From an uncultured Clostridia bacterium (GTDB lineage Bacteria; Bacillota; Clostridia; Christensenellales; Borkfalkiaceae), in the NCBI GenBank assembly GCA_947629875.1, contig CANRFK010000006.1, positions 1-28,147 on the forward strand: a stretch of 28,147 nt of DNA, given 5' to 3'. Under the pieces are notes generated by a model, which saw only the letters and a list, made by a program, of their open reading frames with translations, did not search any database and had not been told where the DNA came from. The position numbers and the translations under genes were made by a program. Below are positions 9,101 through 15,790 of the stretch, piece by piece. How positions within the stretch are numbered: the first letter of the stretch is position 1; each line of letters begins with the position of its first letter.

Positions 9101-9987
9101 AGGAAAGCGTTGCCGTTGGGCAAAAGTTGGAGCGTAGACTTGAGATAGTACGCCTTCTGCGGCACGCTGTCGAAATAGTAGAATTCGTTGTAGCCCTTCT
9201 CCTGCTTGATGGTGCTGCCCGTCTTGGAGAAGCCTGCCGTGTAGGTCGTCATGCCCGTATCGTTCACGACGTACCACGTTGCGGGCTCGGAGAGGTTGCA
9301 GCCGAGCATCATCGTCCACGTCGCGCGGTTATCATCCGAACGGGTGGGCAGGGTGTTGAACGAGGGCGCGCAGATGACGGATTCGGGTTTCTCCGCGAGC
9401 CCGATCGAGGTGTAGGGCAGGTAGAGTTCGATGGAATAGCCGTCCGCCTCGCCGTTGAGTTCGCCGTTGATGTGCACCGTGCCCATGCTCGGAACATACT
9501 TTTTGGTGTAGGGATACCCATCGTCCGCGGGGAGGCCGACCCACTGGTCGGGCACGCCGCTCGCCGAAAGGCGCAGCTGCACCACGTTGACGTTGAGCGA
9601 CGACGTGCCGAACGGCGCGACCTGAATTTCCACGCTCGTGTTGTTGAATACATCGTTGCGCGGGTTGTAGTTGACGTCCTGATCGTTGGAGACGAAGCCG
9701 AAGAACACGCCCTCCTTCCCCATGTGCGCATAGACCTTCATGTTGACGTCGTTCACGTCGGAGAAGCTCAAATAGCCTTCGCCGTACTCCGCCGCGGTGA
9801 CGACGCCGTCCATGGCGATCTCTTCATCGGGATATTCCAGCGCGCGCCAGTCCTTTTCGCTCGTGCCGCCGTTGTTATAGGAATAGGTCTCGAACTTGTA
9901 GCTGCTTCCGCAGCCCGCAAGCCCCGCTACCATCAAGCCCGCGGCGAGCAGCGAGAGGCCTGCCGCGATCCATAATTTCTTCTTCAT
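6196..9987 (-). CDS. Surface lipoprotein with four CBM9/DOMON-like domains and three Flg_new repeats
   Basis: A 1263-residue exported lipoprotein (lipobox GLAGC, Cys26) with no recognisable catalytic domain; the likely role is glycan binding at the cell surface. Order: a CBM9-like domain (about 40-245), a lectin-like beta domain with YFVLDGVLVKSVHDF (about 265-430), a second CBM9-like domain starting PVTIDGDFTDW (about 440-610), three Listeria-Bacteroides (Flg_new) repeats, each ending in a GYRFxxW...T-A-x-W pattern (about 620-840), then two more CBM9-like domains starting KITVDGSLTDW (about 845-1035) and GITLDGDLTDW (about 1075-1252). The ATG at 9987 has AAGGAGGAG at ideal spacing. It starts 12 bp after the GH43-like lipoprotein gene and precedes the cytoplasmic GH43/GH31 pair. 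Flg_new repeats usually act as rigid linkers in Gram-positive surface proteins. Binding specificity is unknown. Confidence 0.85.
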   Translation of the reverse strand: MKKKLWIAAGLSLLAAGLMVAGLAGCGSSYKFETYSYNNGGTSEKDWRALEYPDEEIAMDGVVTAAEYGEGYLSFSDVNDVNMKVYAHMGKEGVFFGFVSNDQDVNYNPRNDVFNNTSVEIQVAPFGTSSLNVNVVQLRLSASGVPDQWVGLPADDGYPYTKKYVPSMGTVHINGELNGEADGYSIELYLPYTSIGLAEKPESVICAPSFNTLPTRSDDNRATWTMMLGCNLSEPATWYVVNDTGMTTYTAGFSKTGSTIKQEKGYNEFYYFDSVPQKAYYLKSTLQLLPNGNAFLNGDKYPKFGLINRSETEVQTFHIDAAQQTGTNFGTCHAAMTTNEGTYWGWDDNASTSFPDHWGNGVVGDYGNIPMETIYYGGNLYFVLDGVLVKSVHDFAADEDGAIPGFICFNTMVTFKNNEYVKDEAAVKTELDKYIGKSKPVTIDGDFTDWTDADVNRHCKEVEDSGNGNSLKVRAFRGEDGLYLAYEVHHKVNAPITKWDTAWWENTNIEFYVNGTGEGHHYAVTAFGSSGYMDAVMLTSQREDKTYDTVGEIFVPFASLEKDGFDTDGALKVGFAFKAMNNDNADAKLNGGNWWYFGGDPSNIDNQHQVLEKGIGTEYTLTYKAGEGEGEDIEAKVFEGDTIELPDCTFTKDGYRFLNWSDGETRYAAGTEYTMPGEEVELTAMWISNEAQGTYHVTYEKGTADDGNITGEVPTDTNEYAPGEGVTVKDRGNLACEGYRFMGWSDGNGTTYKEGATAQVETSDLTLTAVWSKEYTLTYELDEGTSGPAAEKRIAEEKFNLSDVIPTKDDYEFSGWLYEGTVYDVSGAFTMPAEDVTLTAQWSKKITVDGSLTDWTELASRSLESHSFKDKDHRGGTWYGVLRGNGLYLAAELWYNEEARSGLGGWFNNLNFEIRIKDKSGANHYYVYLASGKGASAVAKFGRDEGATDGVEYKYTYEAGTEKGTAHHSIFEVFMPAEYFAALKEADGSLRVGLAVKTGDYNGGAEKITGGSVNYEGGDTWYAPYGVWPDDPALYAYVDRNGLLLKDEHDHPDWTFGADSATVEGNGGITLDGDLTDWSETHTIGITGTDQFEGKSVKFYGKLTKTGLYLAVDAYHATLTYDQGEWHRNTNLELRIGRNWGGDGNKMPRQFWVRASGKSTCAVSASGIQYFFKSEDIDQNTAKKHTILEVFIPNSVFLANDYMVKNGSIQVGVAWKTPGDQINNGGANPIDEWWLPQGSNINSNPSVVDGTGIYLPAEYGKQA

Positions 9988-9999
9988 AAATTCTCCTCC

Positions 10000-11823
10000 T
10001 TATTTCCCGAGCACCATGATCTCCGAGAGCGCGCGCTCCTCTTCTTCGGGCGCACGGGGCAGGGTGATCTTGATGGATTTGACAAGCATGGGCTTGAATT
10101 CGAGCGCAAACGTTCCGCCCTTCACGTAGTACTCGCCGCCGGGATAATACCTATCGTAATCGTACTCCAACTTGTCGGTGTACGCCGTGCCCGTGACGTT
10201 GCCGTCCTTGAACTCGAACTCCACCTTGGAGATCTCCCAGACGGAGCGCTCGTACGAGTCGCCGTTGAAGAGGAAGAGCCCCGCGATCTCCCTGTAATCG
10301 TCGAACGTCAGCGTGATCTCGACGGCGGACGTTGCGATCTCATACTCGCTGATGAAGCTCTCGTCGTGGAGCCTGACGACGCCGTCGGTGAGATATTTGA
10401 CGTCGCTCCCCTCTGCCGTGCCGTTGGATCTCACGGTCGCATCGCCTGCGATGTTCTTCCACTCCGTCGTAATGAGGGGCATGATAGAGTAGGTGGGGCC
10501 GTTCACGTGCGGAATGGTGAGCCCGCTGCCGTTTTGGATCCAGACGACCTCGTCGAACGCGATGGCACGCGCACTGCCGCCCAGTCTGCGGTCGGTGTGG
10601 GCATGGTATACGATGAACGTAGCGCCGTTGGCAGTCACAAAGCTGTGGTGCCCCGTGCCGCTCGCCCACATTCCCGCGCGGGACAGGAGATAGCCGCCCT
10701 CATCCTGCGTGAGCTTTTTGAAGGGTCCCATCGGGCTGTCGCCGACGGCGATGCGCACGGAGTAAGAGGTCTCCGTATAGCTGTGGACGGAGAACGTGAG
10801 GTAGTACTTACCGTCGTGCTTCGTCATGAAGGGCGCCTCGTTGACGCTGCCCTCGTTGAGCGCCGTATCCGCCGCGGTGTCGAGGTCGATCTGCTGCGCC
10901 GCCGTGAGCTTTTTGAGTTGCGTGTAGTCGGGCGTCCAGTCGTCGTTCATCTTGATGACGGCGATGGCGGACGTCGAGTGCTTGTCGCCGAGATCCTGCA
11001 CGAAGTAAAGGTATTTTTCGCCGTCCTCATCGATGAAGGGGCTGGCGTCGATGACCTTCATGTAGCCGGGGAGTTCGCCGCTCTTTAAGACGTCGCCCTT
11101 CTGCCAGCTCTCGTCGATCTTGGTGCCCTGCGGGATCTTGGAGAAGTCGAGAACGGGCTTGAACACCTTGAGCTTGCCCGCGCCGAGCCCCGACTGAACT
11201 GCCGCAGCGTCATCCAAAACGGGCGCCCACGCCTCCTTTTCCTCGGCAGTGCCATTGTCGTACTTCCACTTGGCGTACTGCACGAAGGGCCCCTGCGGCT
11301 TTTCGCTCACCGCGACGTCGATATAGAATGTATAGGGCTTGAAGAGGTAGCTCGCGTTGTAGAACATGAAGTAGAGCCCCAACTGCGCATCGTAGATGAC
11401 CTCGGGCGCCCAATACATGGAAGTGGCAAACGCCGTGTAGGTGACGTCCTTTTCGATATACATGGTGGGATTATAGGCGACGCCCATGCACTCCCAGTCG
11501 TTGAGGTTTTTGCTGCGATAGGCAAGATAGCCCGTCGCGCCGATGGGATCGGAGGTGTTGTACATATAGTAGTAGCCCGCCTCTTCGCCCTCCGTCACGT
11601 AGATCGCGGAGGGATCCGCGCCCAACGTTTGAAGGTCGTTTTCGTAGACGCGCTCGTGGTTGTAGTCGTATTCCCGGAGCGCGCCGCTCTCATCTTTTTC
11701 GCTGTGGTAATAATGGTATTCGAGGGGAACGTTGCCCGCACCGCTGCCGCAACCGGCCGTTGCGCCGATCAGAAGCGATGTAACGAGCACCGTGCCCGCG
11801 ATCCATGCAAAGGGTTTTTTCAT
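10000..11823 (-). CDS. GH43-like surface lipoprotein with C-terminal beta-sandwich
   Basis: A 607-residue lipoprotein (hydrophobic leader, ATAGC with Cys25) carrying an extracellular GH43-type propeller. Catalytic candidates: base D70 in GADPSAIY, modulator D259 in VIDASPFIDEDG and acid E329 in NEAPFM; YWAPEVIYD (138-145) and GTGHHSFV, which supplies the central His, are also typical. The propeller spans about 55-440. The last 150 residues (NIAGDATVRSNG...LTDGVV...) look like an F5/8-type C or CBM32-like beta-sandwich. The ATG at 11823 has AAGGAGGAG upstream. It follows the second permease by 15 bp, so surface cleavage is coupled to import. It is probably an arabinofuranosidase or xylosidase releasing side groups or short oligomers; the sugar cannot be fixed from sequence alone. 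Confidence 0.87.
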   Translation of the reverse strand: MKKPFAWIAGTVLVTSLLIGATAGCGSGAGNVPLEYHYYHSEKDESGALREYDYNHERVYENDLQTLGADPSAIYVTEGEEAGYYYMYNTSDPIGATGYLAYRSKNLNDWECMGVAYNPTMYIEKDVTYTAFATSMYWAPEVIYDAQLGLYFMFYNASYLFKPYTFYIDVAVSEKPQGPFVQYAKWKYDNGTAEEKEAWAPVLDDAAAVQSGLGAGKLKVFKPVLDFSKIPQGTKIDESWQKGDVLKSGELPGYMKVIDASPFIDEDGEKYLYFVQDLGDKHSTSAIAVIKMNDDWTPDYTQLKKLTAAQQIDLDTAADTALNEGSVNEAPFMTKHDGKYYLTFSVHSYTETSYSVRIAVGDSPMGPFKKLTQDEGGYLLSRAGMWASGTGHHSFVTANGATFIVYHAHTDRRLGGSARAIAFDEVVWIQNGSGLTIPHVNGPTYSIMPLITTEWKNIAGDATVRSNGTAEGSDVKYLTDGVVRLHDESFISEYEIATSAVEITLTFDDYREIAGLFLFNGDSYERSVWEISKVEFEFKDGNVTGTAYTDKLEYDYDRYYPGGEYYVKGGTFALEFKPMLVKSIKITLPRAPEEEERALSEIMVLGK

Positions 11824-11838
11824 AATTTCTCCTCCTTA

Positions 11839-12837
11839 TTATTTCAGACCCGAAACGGCGATGCCTTCGATGAAGTACCGCTGTGCCACCAGATAGATGA
11901 CGATGGTCGGCAAGAGCGCGACGAGCGTCGCCGCCATGAGTTTGTTCCACTCGCCCTGCCATTTGGAGCCGACGCTCGCAAGGGCGACCTGCAACGTTGC
12001 GTAATCGGTGCCCGCGACATAGAGCATGGGCCCGAAGTAATCGTTGTAGCCGCCGACAAAGCCTAAAACGCCCTGTGCGATGAGTGCGGGAACGGCGAGC
12101 GGGAGCATCATCTTGAAGAACATGCCGAAGTAGCCCACGCCGTCGAGACGCGCCGCTTCGAGGGTCTCCGACGGGATGCCCATGAAGAATTGCCGCAGGT
12201 AGAACACGCACGCCGCCGCGCCGAACATGCCGGGGATCATGAGTGGCAAGGGCGTCTGGTTCCAGCCGATCGCGTTGTAGAGCGCGAACGAGGGAACGAG
12301 CGACACCATGCCGGGAACCATCATCGTCGCCAAAAGAAGCCCGAACAGGATGTTCTTCCCGCGGAATTTGAGCTTGGCAAACGCATACGCCGCGAATGCC
12401 GACGTCATGAGCCCGATGATGGTGGGCGGAAGGACGATCCAGATCGTGTTCAGAAAGCCGCGCAGGACGGAAATGGAGCCCGCCATGGGGGTGAACACCG
12501 ATTTATAGCCGCCGAAGTAGAACCCCTTCGTGGGGAACCATGTAAAGTTGGTCTGGATGACCTCCATATCCGTCTTGACGCTCGTGATAATGATGATATA
12601 GAACGGAACGAGGATCCAGAGCATGAAGAGCACGAGGAAAAAGTAGACGAACACCCGCTTTGTGACATTCACGGGGTTGCTTTGGATGGAGCGGATCTTG
12701 CGGTGAGGCGCCGCTTTTTCGGGCGCGGGCGCCTCTGCCGTGACGATATTTTCCGCCGTGACGGCATTTCCCTCGGTGATGCCCTGCTCCGCGGTGACGA
12801 CATTTTCTGCTGTTTGCATATTCATTTCATCATTCAT
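11839..12837 (-). CDS. CUT1 carbohydrate ABC transporter permease (MalG-like)
   Basis: A 332-residue integral membrane permease of the sugar-import (CUT1) class, pairing with the product of 12830-13918. A run of hydrophobic segments begins near residue 60 (FVYFFLVLFMLWILVPFYII). The permease signature EAARLDGVGYFGMFFKMMLP, where the ATPase docks, lies near residues 230-249, and the protein ends with the usual FIEGIAVSGLK. The first 50 residues form an unusual polar cytoplasmic extension with imperfect repeats of TAEN-x-VTAE; MalG proteins are normally about 275-300 residues, so this tail explains the extra length. The ATG at 12837 overlaps the upstream permease stop by 8 nt, indicating coupled translation. 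The sugar is unknown but presumably a product of the surface GH31/GH43 enzymes. Confidence 0.95.
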   Translation of the reverse strand: MNDEMNMQTAENVVTAEQGITEGNAVTAENIVTAEAPAPEKAAPHRKIRSIQSNPVNVTKRVFVYFFLVLFMLWILVPFYIIIITSVKTDMEVIQTNFTWFPTKGFYFGGYKSVFTPMAGSISVLRGFLNTIWIVLPPTIIGLMTSAFAAYAFAKLKFRGKNILFGLLLATMMVPGMVSLVPSFALYNAIGWNQTPLPLMIPGMFGAAACVFYLRQFFMGIPSETLEAARLDGVGYFGMFFKMMLPLAVPALIAQGVLGFVGGYNDYFGPMLYVAGTDYATLQVALASVGSKWQGEWNKLMAATLVALLPTIVIYLVAQRYFIEGIAVSGLK

Positions 12838-13918
12838 CGTAGCTCACCCACTTTTTCGAGATTTTGAAGTTGCCGAACGTGACGAGGCCGATAAGCAGCG
12901 CCAGAATCCAGCCCACCGCCGTGGCGACGCCGAGGTTGGGCATCGTCGTCTCCGGGTCGAACAGTTTGTTGTAGAGATAGTACACGATGGTGAGTTCGGC
13001 ATCGCTCTGCACATCTACGCCCTTTGCCATAATTTGGTATCGCGCAAATTCCTGCAAGGAGCCGATGATCCCCGTCACGAGCAGGTAGAACACCGTGGGA
13101 GAGATGGCGGGCAGCGTGACCTTGAAGAATTTCGTGAACATGCCTGCGCCGTCGATATCCGCCGCCTCGTAGATGTTCTTGTTGATGTTCGTCATTGCCG
13201 CCGAGAGCAGAATGATGTTGAAGCCCGTGCCCGACCACACCATGACGACGAACATGACGAACCGCCAGCGATCGGGACGCACGAGCCAGTTGATGACCTC
13301 TTCCTGACTGTGATAGTAGCCAACATTCCACAAAATGGAGTTGAGGATGCCGGGGTCCTTGTTGAACACGACGCGGAACACGAAGGCAATGGCGACCATC
13401 GAGCAGACGTAGGGAATGAAGAACACCGTCTGGAACAGCTTTTTGCCCCGCTTGCAGTGGTAGAGCATCATGCTGATGAAGATGGAGAGTGCAAGCGAGA
13501 CGATGGTCGTGAACACGACGAACAGCGTGTTCAGAACGGACGTCCAGAACTGGGGGTCGGTGAGCACCTCTTTGAAGTTGTCGAACCCGACGAACTCCAC
13601 GATCTTGGGCGCCACCCACGGGTTGCTGTAATCGGACGTGAGCGAAAGGCTCGGGAAGTGATACAGCGAGATGTAGATGGACATGCAGAGCGGGATCATG
13701 CCGAAAATGAGGAAGCCGAGGAGAGGAATGCCTACAAACGTCCAACCCATTACCTCTTCCTTGTTCGTCCACTTCTTTTTCGGCTTTTTCGCAGGGGCGG
13801 GAACGGCGGGCAGGGACGGACCCTCGGCGGGGAGCTCGCTCCCCGCAAAGGTATCCTGTTGCACCGCTTCCGCTTCAAGCCCTACCGCGCTCTCTGATTT
13901 TTCGTTAAAATCGTTCAT
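12830..13918 (-). CDS. CUT1 carbohydrate ABC transporter permease (MalF/UgpA-like)
   Basis: A 362-residue permease, the partner of the MalG-like protein. The first transmembrane segment (WTFVGIPLLGFLIFGMIPL) starts near residue 57. The docking motif EAADIDGAGMFTKFFKVTLP is followed by ISPTVFYLLVTGIIGS, as in the family. The first 50 residues are a polar extension rich in Glu, Ala, Pro and Lys, ending KKPKKKW on the cytoplasmic side. GGGAGG lies seven bases before the ATG at 13918, and the gene follows the binding-protein gene by 15 bp. The order binding protein, MalF-type, MalG-type is the standard CUT1 order. No ATPase gene occurs in the window, so a shared MsmX/UgpC-type ATPase elsewhere is expected. 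Confidence 0.95.
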   Translation of the reverse strand: MNDFNEKSESAVGLEAEAVQQDTFAGSELPAEGPSLPAVPAPAKKPKKKWTNKEEVMGWTFVGIPLLGFLIFGMIPLCMSIYISLYHFPSLSLTSDYSNPWVAPKIVEFVGFDNFKEVLTDPQFWTSVLNTLFVVFTTIVSLALSIFISMMLYHCKRGKKLFQTVFFIPYVCSMVAIAFVFRVVFNKDPGILNSILWNVGYYHSQEEVINWLVRPDRWRFVMFVVMVWSGTGFNIILLSAAMTNINKNIYEAADIDGAGMFTKFFKVTLPAISPTVFYLLVTGIIGSLQEFARYQIMAKGVDVQSDAELTIVYYLYNKLFDPETTMPNLGVATAVGWILALLIGLVTFGNFKISKKWVSYDE

Positions 13919-13933
13919 GCTTGCCTCCCGGCG

Positions 13934-15691
13934 TTATTTTTTGGGTTTTGCGGAGAGATTGTGCGAATTGTACGTATATGTGTAAAGTTTCGTCTGTGTG
14001 GGCTGTTTCCACGTATCGAAAAGTTGGGTGACGGTCTTGGTGTTCTCGCGAACCTCTTTGTTGAGGCAGTCCGCCCAATTGTCGATCCAGAGCCCGTCTT
14101 TGAGGTACCACCAGTCGCCGGGGGTCTCGTACTGCGCCGCATCCACGAACACCTGCGCATTCTTGGGCGCCTTGTCGGGTTGCAGGAACACGTCGGTCTT
14201 GGCGATCTCGATCTGGTTGGGGATGCAGAAGCCCCTCTCCGCCTGTGCCGTCTGTCCGGGCGCGCCCGCGACATACTTCACAAGTTCCCAAGCCTCCTTT
14301 TTGTGCTTGGACTTGAACGCAATGGCGAGCCCCATGGAGCCGCTGTGCCCCGCCTGCACGCCGTGCACTTTGACGGAGCCGTCCGCGTTGTATTCCTTGT
14401 ACATGGGCAGGGGCGCGACGTCCCAGCTATCCTGATCCTTCATCCAGCTGTTCTTGATGCCGATCTTCTTGCGAAGGTGGGTGACTTCCCAACGGCCGCC
14501 GACGAACATGCCGATGGAGCCCGCGGCAAAGCGGTCGCGCGCGGACTGCGTGCCGATGGAGTTCTGCCCCATGGAGACCTGTTTGCCCATGACCTCTTGG
14601 CCCTTGGTGTTGGTATCCACCACCTTATTGGTGGGCGTGGTGAGCGAGACGAATTCGATGAACGCATCCTTCATGGTCGGGAGCTCGTTGCAGTGACCCT
14701 TCTGATCGGCGGTGAGCTTCTGTTTATCGGTGTAGGAGATGATCTCGCCCGCCTTATACGCGGTGCCGTTGACGGTGAAGCCCGCATCATCGTCCCTCAC
14801 GATATAGTTGGGGGTCTCGTCGGCGAGCGTGAACTCGTAGTAGCCCATCGGGTTGCCGTCGGAATCGGTTCCCTCGGACACGTACTCGACGCAGTCGCCG
14901 CCGATCGACCAGCCGTAGCTGAACCACCACTCGGTGAAGTACCCGTATTTGCAATCGGTGATCTCGTTCTGCATTTTGGTGGCGAGGTCGGTGACTTCAT
15001 CCCAGCTCATGGGCACTTTGTTGTTGAAGTACCACTTGCCGTCCGTGTGTTGGAAATACCCCTTCTCGGGATAGCCCGCCTTATATGCCTCTTCCGCCGT
15101 CATGGAGATGTGCTGGATGCCCATCTGGTTCATATATTCGCGGTTGTAGTAGAGGGCGGTGGGGCCGATGTCCTTGGGCAGCGCCCAGAGCGTCGCGTCG
15201 TCCGAGACGGTCTGCGTCGCGGTATCGAAGCGGTAGCGGCGGATGCCCTGTTCCCAGACTTTGCCGGGCGCGGTGAACTCTTCCAGCCCCTCGAAGCGCG
15301 GCGCATTGTTGTTGTTAGGATCGGTGAGCGGCTCAATGAGCCCCTGCGAGACCCAAGCCTTTACGTTGCGGTCGTCCACATAGATGACGTCGGGCGCATC
15401 GTTGCTGCCGAGCTGCATGACGTTCGCGCCGAGGTCGCCGTGTTCACTCGAATAGTTGACGACGATGTTCTTCTCTTTGCCGATGGTGGCGTTGAAGTTT
15501 TTGACGATCTGGCCGAACACTTCATCTTCGTCCTCGTCGCCCGAGCCCCAGAATTGAAGCGTGACGGTCTTCCCGCCGCCCCCTCTTCCGCCTCCGCCGC
15601 CGTTTTCGCCGCAGGCAACGATGCCGAGCACGGACGACGCCGCAAGCAGGGAAGCTGCCGAAAGAATGAGAAGCCGTTTGAATTTTTTCAT
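13934..15691 (-). CDS. Family 1 extracellular sugar-binding lipoprotein of the ABC importer
   Basis: A 585-residue lipid-anchored solute-binding protein that delivers oligosaccharides to the two permeases encoded directly downstream. The leader MKKFKRLLILSAASLLAASS ends in a lipobox at Cys27. A flexible Gly-rich linker follows (about 30-40), then TVTLQFWGSGDEDE, typical of the first strand of family 1 proteins. Other family features are DAPDVIYVDD, ALPKDIGPTALYYNREYMNQMG, MSWDEVTDLATKM, and a late AGHSGSMGLAIAFKSKHKKEAWELVKYV segment. At 585 residues it is longer than typical MalE (about 400), as is common for binding proteins of long or branched ligands in gut Clostridia. AAGGAG is well placed before the ATG at 15691. 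An inverted repeat upstream separates it from the Ig-like lipoprotein gene. Ligand not determined. Confidence 0.95.
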   Translation of the reverse strand: MKKFKRLLILSAASLLAASSVLGIVACGENGGGGGRGGGGKTVTLQFWGSGDEDEDEVFGQIVKNFNATIGKEKNIVVNYSSEHGDLGANVMQLGSNDAPDVIYVDDRNVKAWVSQGLIEPLTDPNNNNAPRFEGLEEFTAPGKVWEQGIRRYRFDTATQTVSDDATLWALPKDIGPTALYYNREYMNQMGIQHISMTAEEAYKAGYPEKGYFQHTDGKWYFNNKVPMSWDEVTDLATKMQNEITDCKYGYFTEWWFSYGWSIGGDCVEYVSEGTDSDGNPMGYYEFTLADETPNYIVRDDDAGFTVNGTAYKAGEIISYTDKQKLTADQKGHCNELPTMKDAFIEFVSLTTPTNKVVDTNTKGQEVMGKQVSMGQNSIGTQSARDRFAAGSIGMFVGGRWEVTHLRKKIGIKNSWMKDQDSWDVAPLPMYKEYNADGSVKVHGVQAGHSGSMGLAIAFKSKHKKEAWELVKYVAGAPGQTAQAERGFCIPNQIEIAKTDVFLQPDKAPKNAQVFVDAAQYETPGDWWYLKDGLWIDNWADCLNKEVRENTKTVTQLFDTWKQPTQTKLYTYTYNSHNLSAKPKK

Positions 15692-15735
15692 CTTTTTTCT
15701 CCTTTTCTATTTATTTTGGACGTTTTCGAAATAAT

Positions 15736-15779
15736 TCCCTGTCTCCCGCCAAAATTGGGGGGGAAACGGGAGACAGGGA
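15736..15779 (-). terminator. 13-bp inverted repeat, likely leaky terminator or processing hairpin
   Basis: TCCCTGTCTCCCG (15736-15748) and CGGGAGACAGGGA (15767-15779) are perfectly complementary with an 18-nt loop. On the minus strand the stem is followed by ATTATTT rather than a true T run, so termination should be partial. It lies between the Ig-like lipoprotein stop and the binding-protein start and may set their relative expression. Confidence 0.65.
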
Positions 15780-15790
15780 GTGCGGGAGTG

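Noticed and set aside
6202..9975. 1257-codon plus-strand frame opposite the CBM9-like lipoprotein
   Set aside because: No domain, no signal, no ribosome binding site; antisense shadow of a gene with a lipobox and recognisable repeats.
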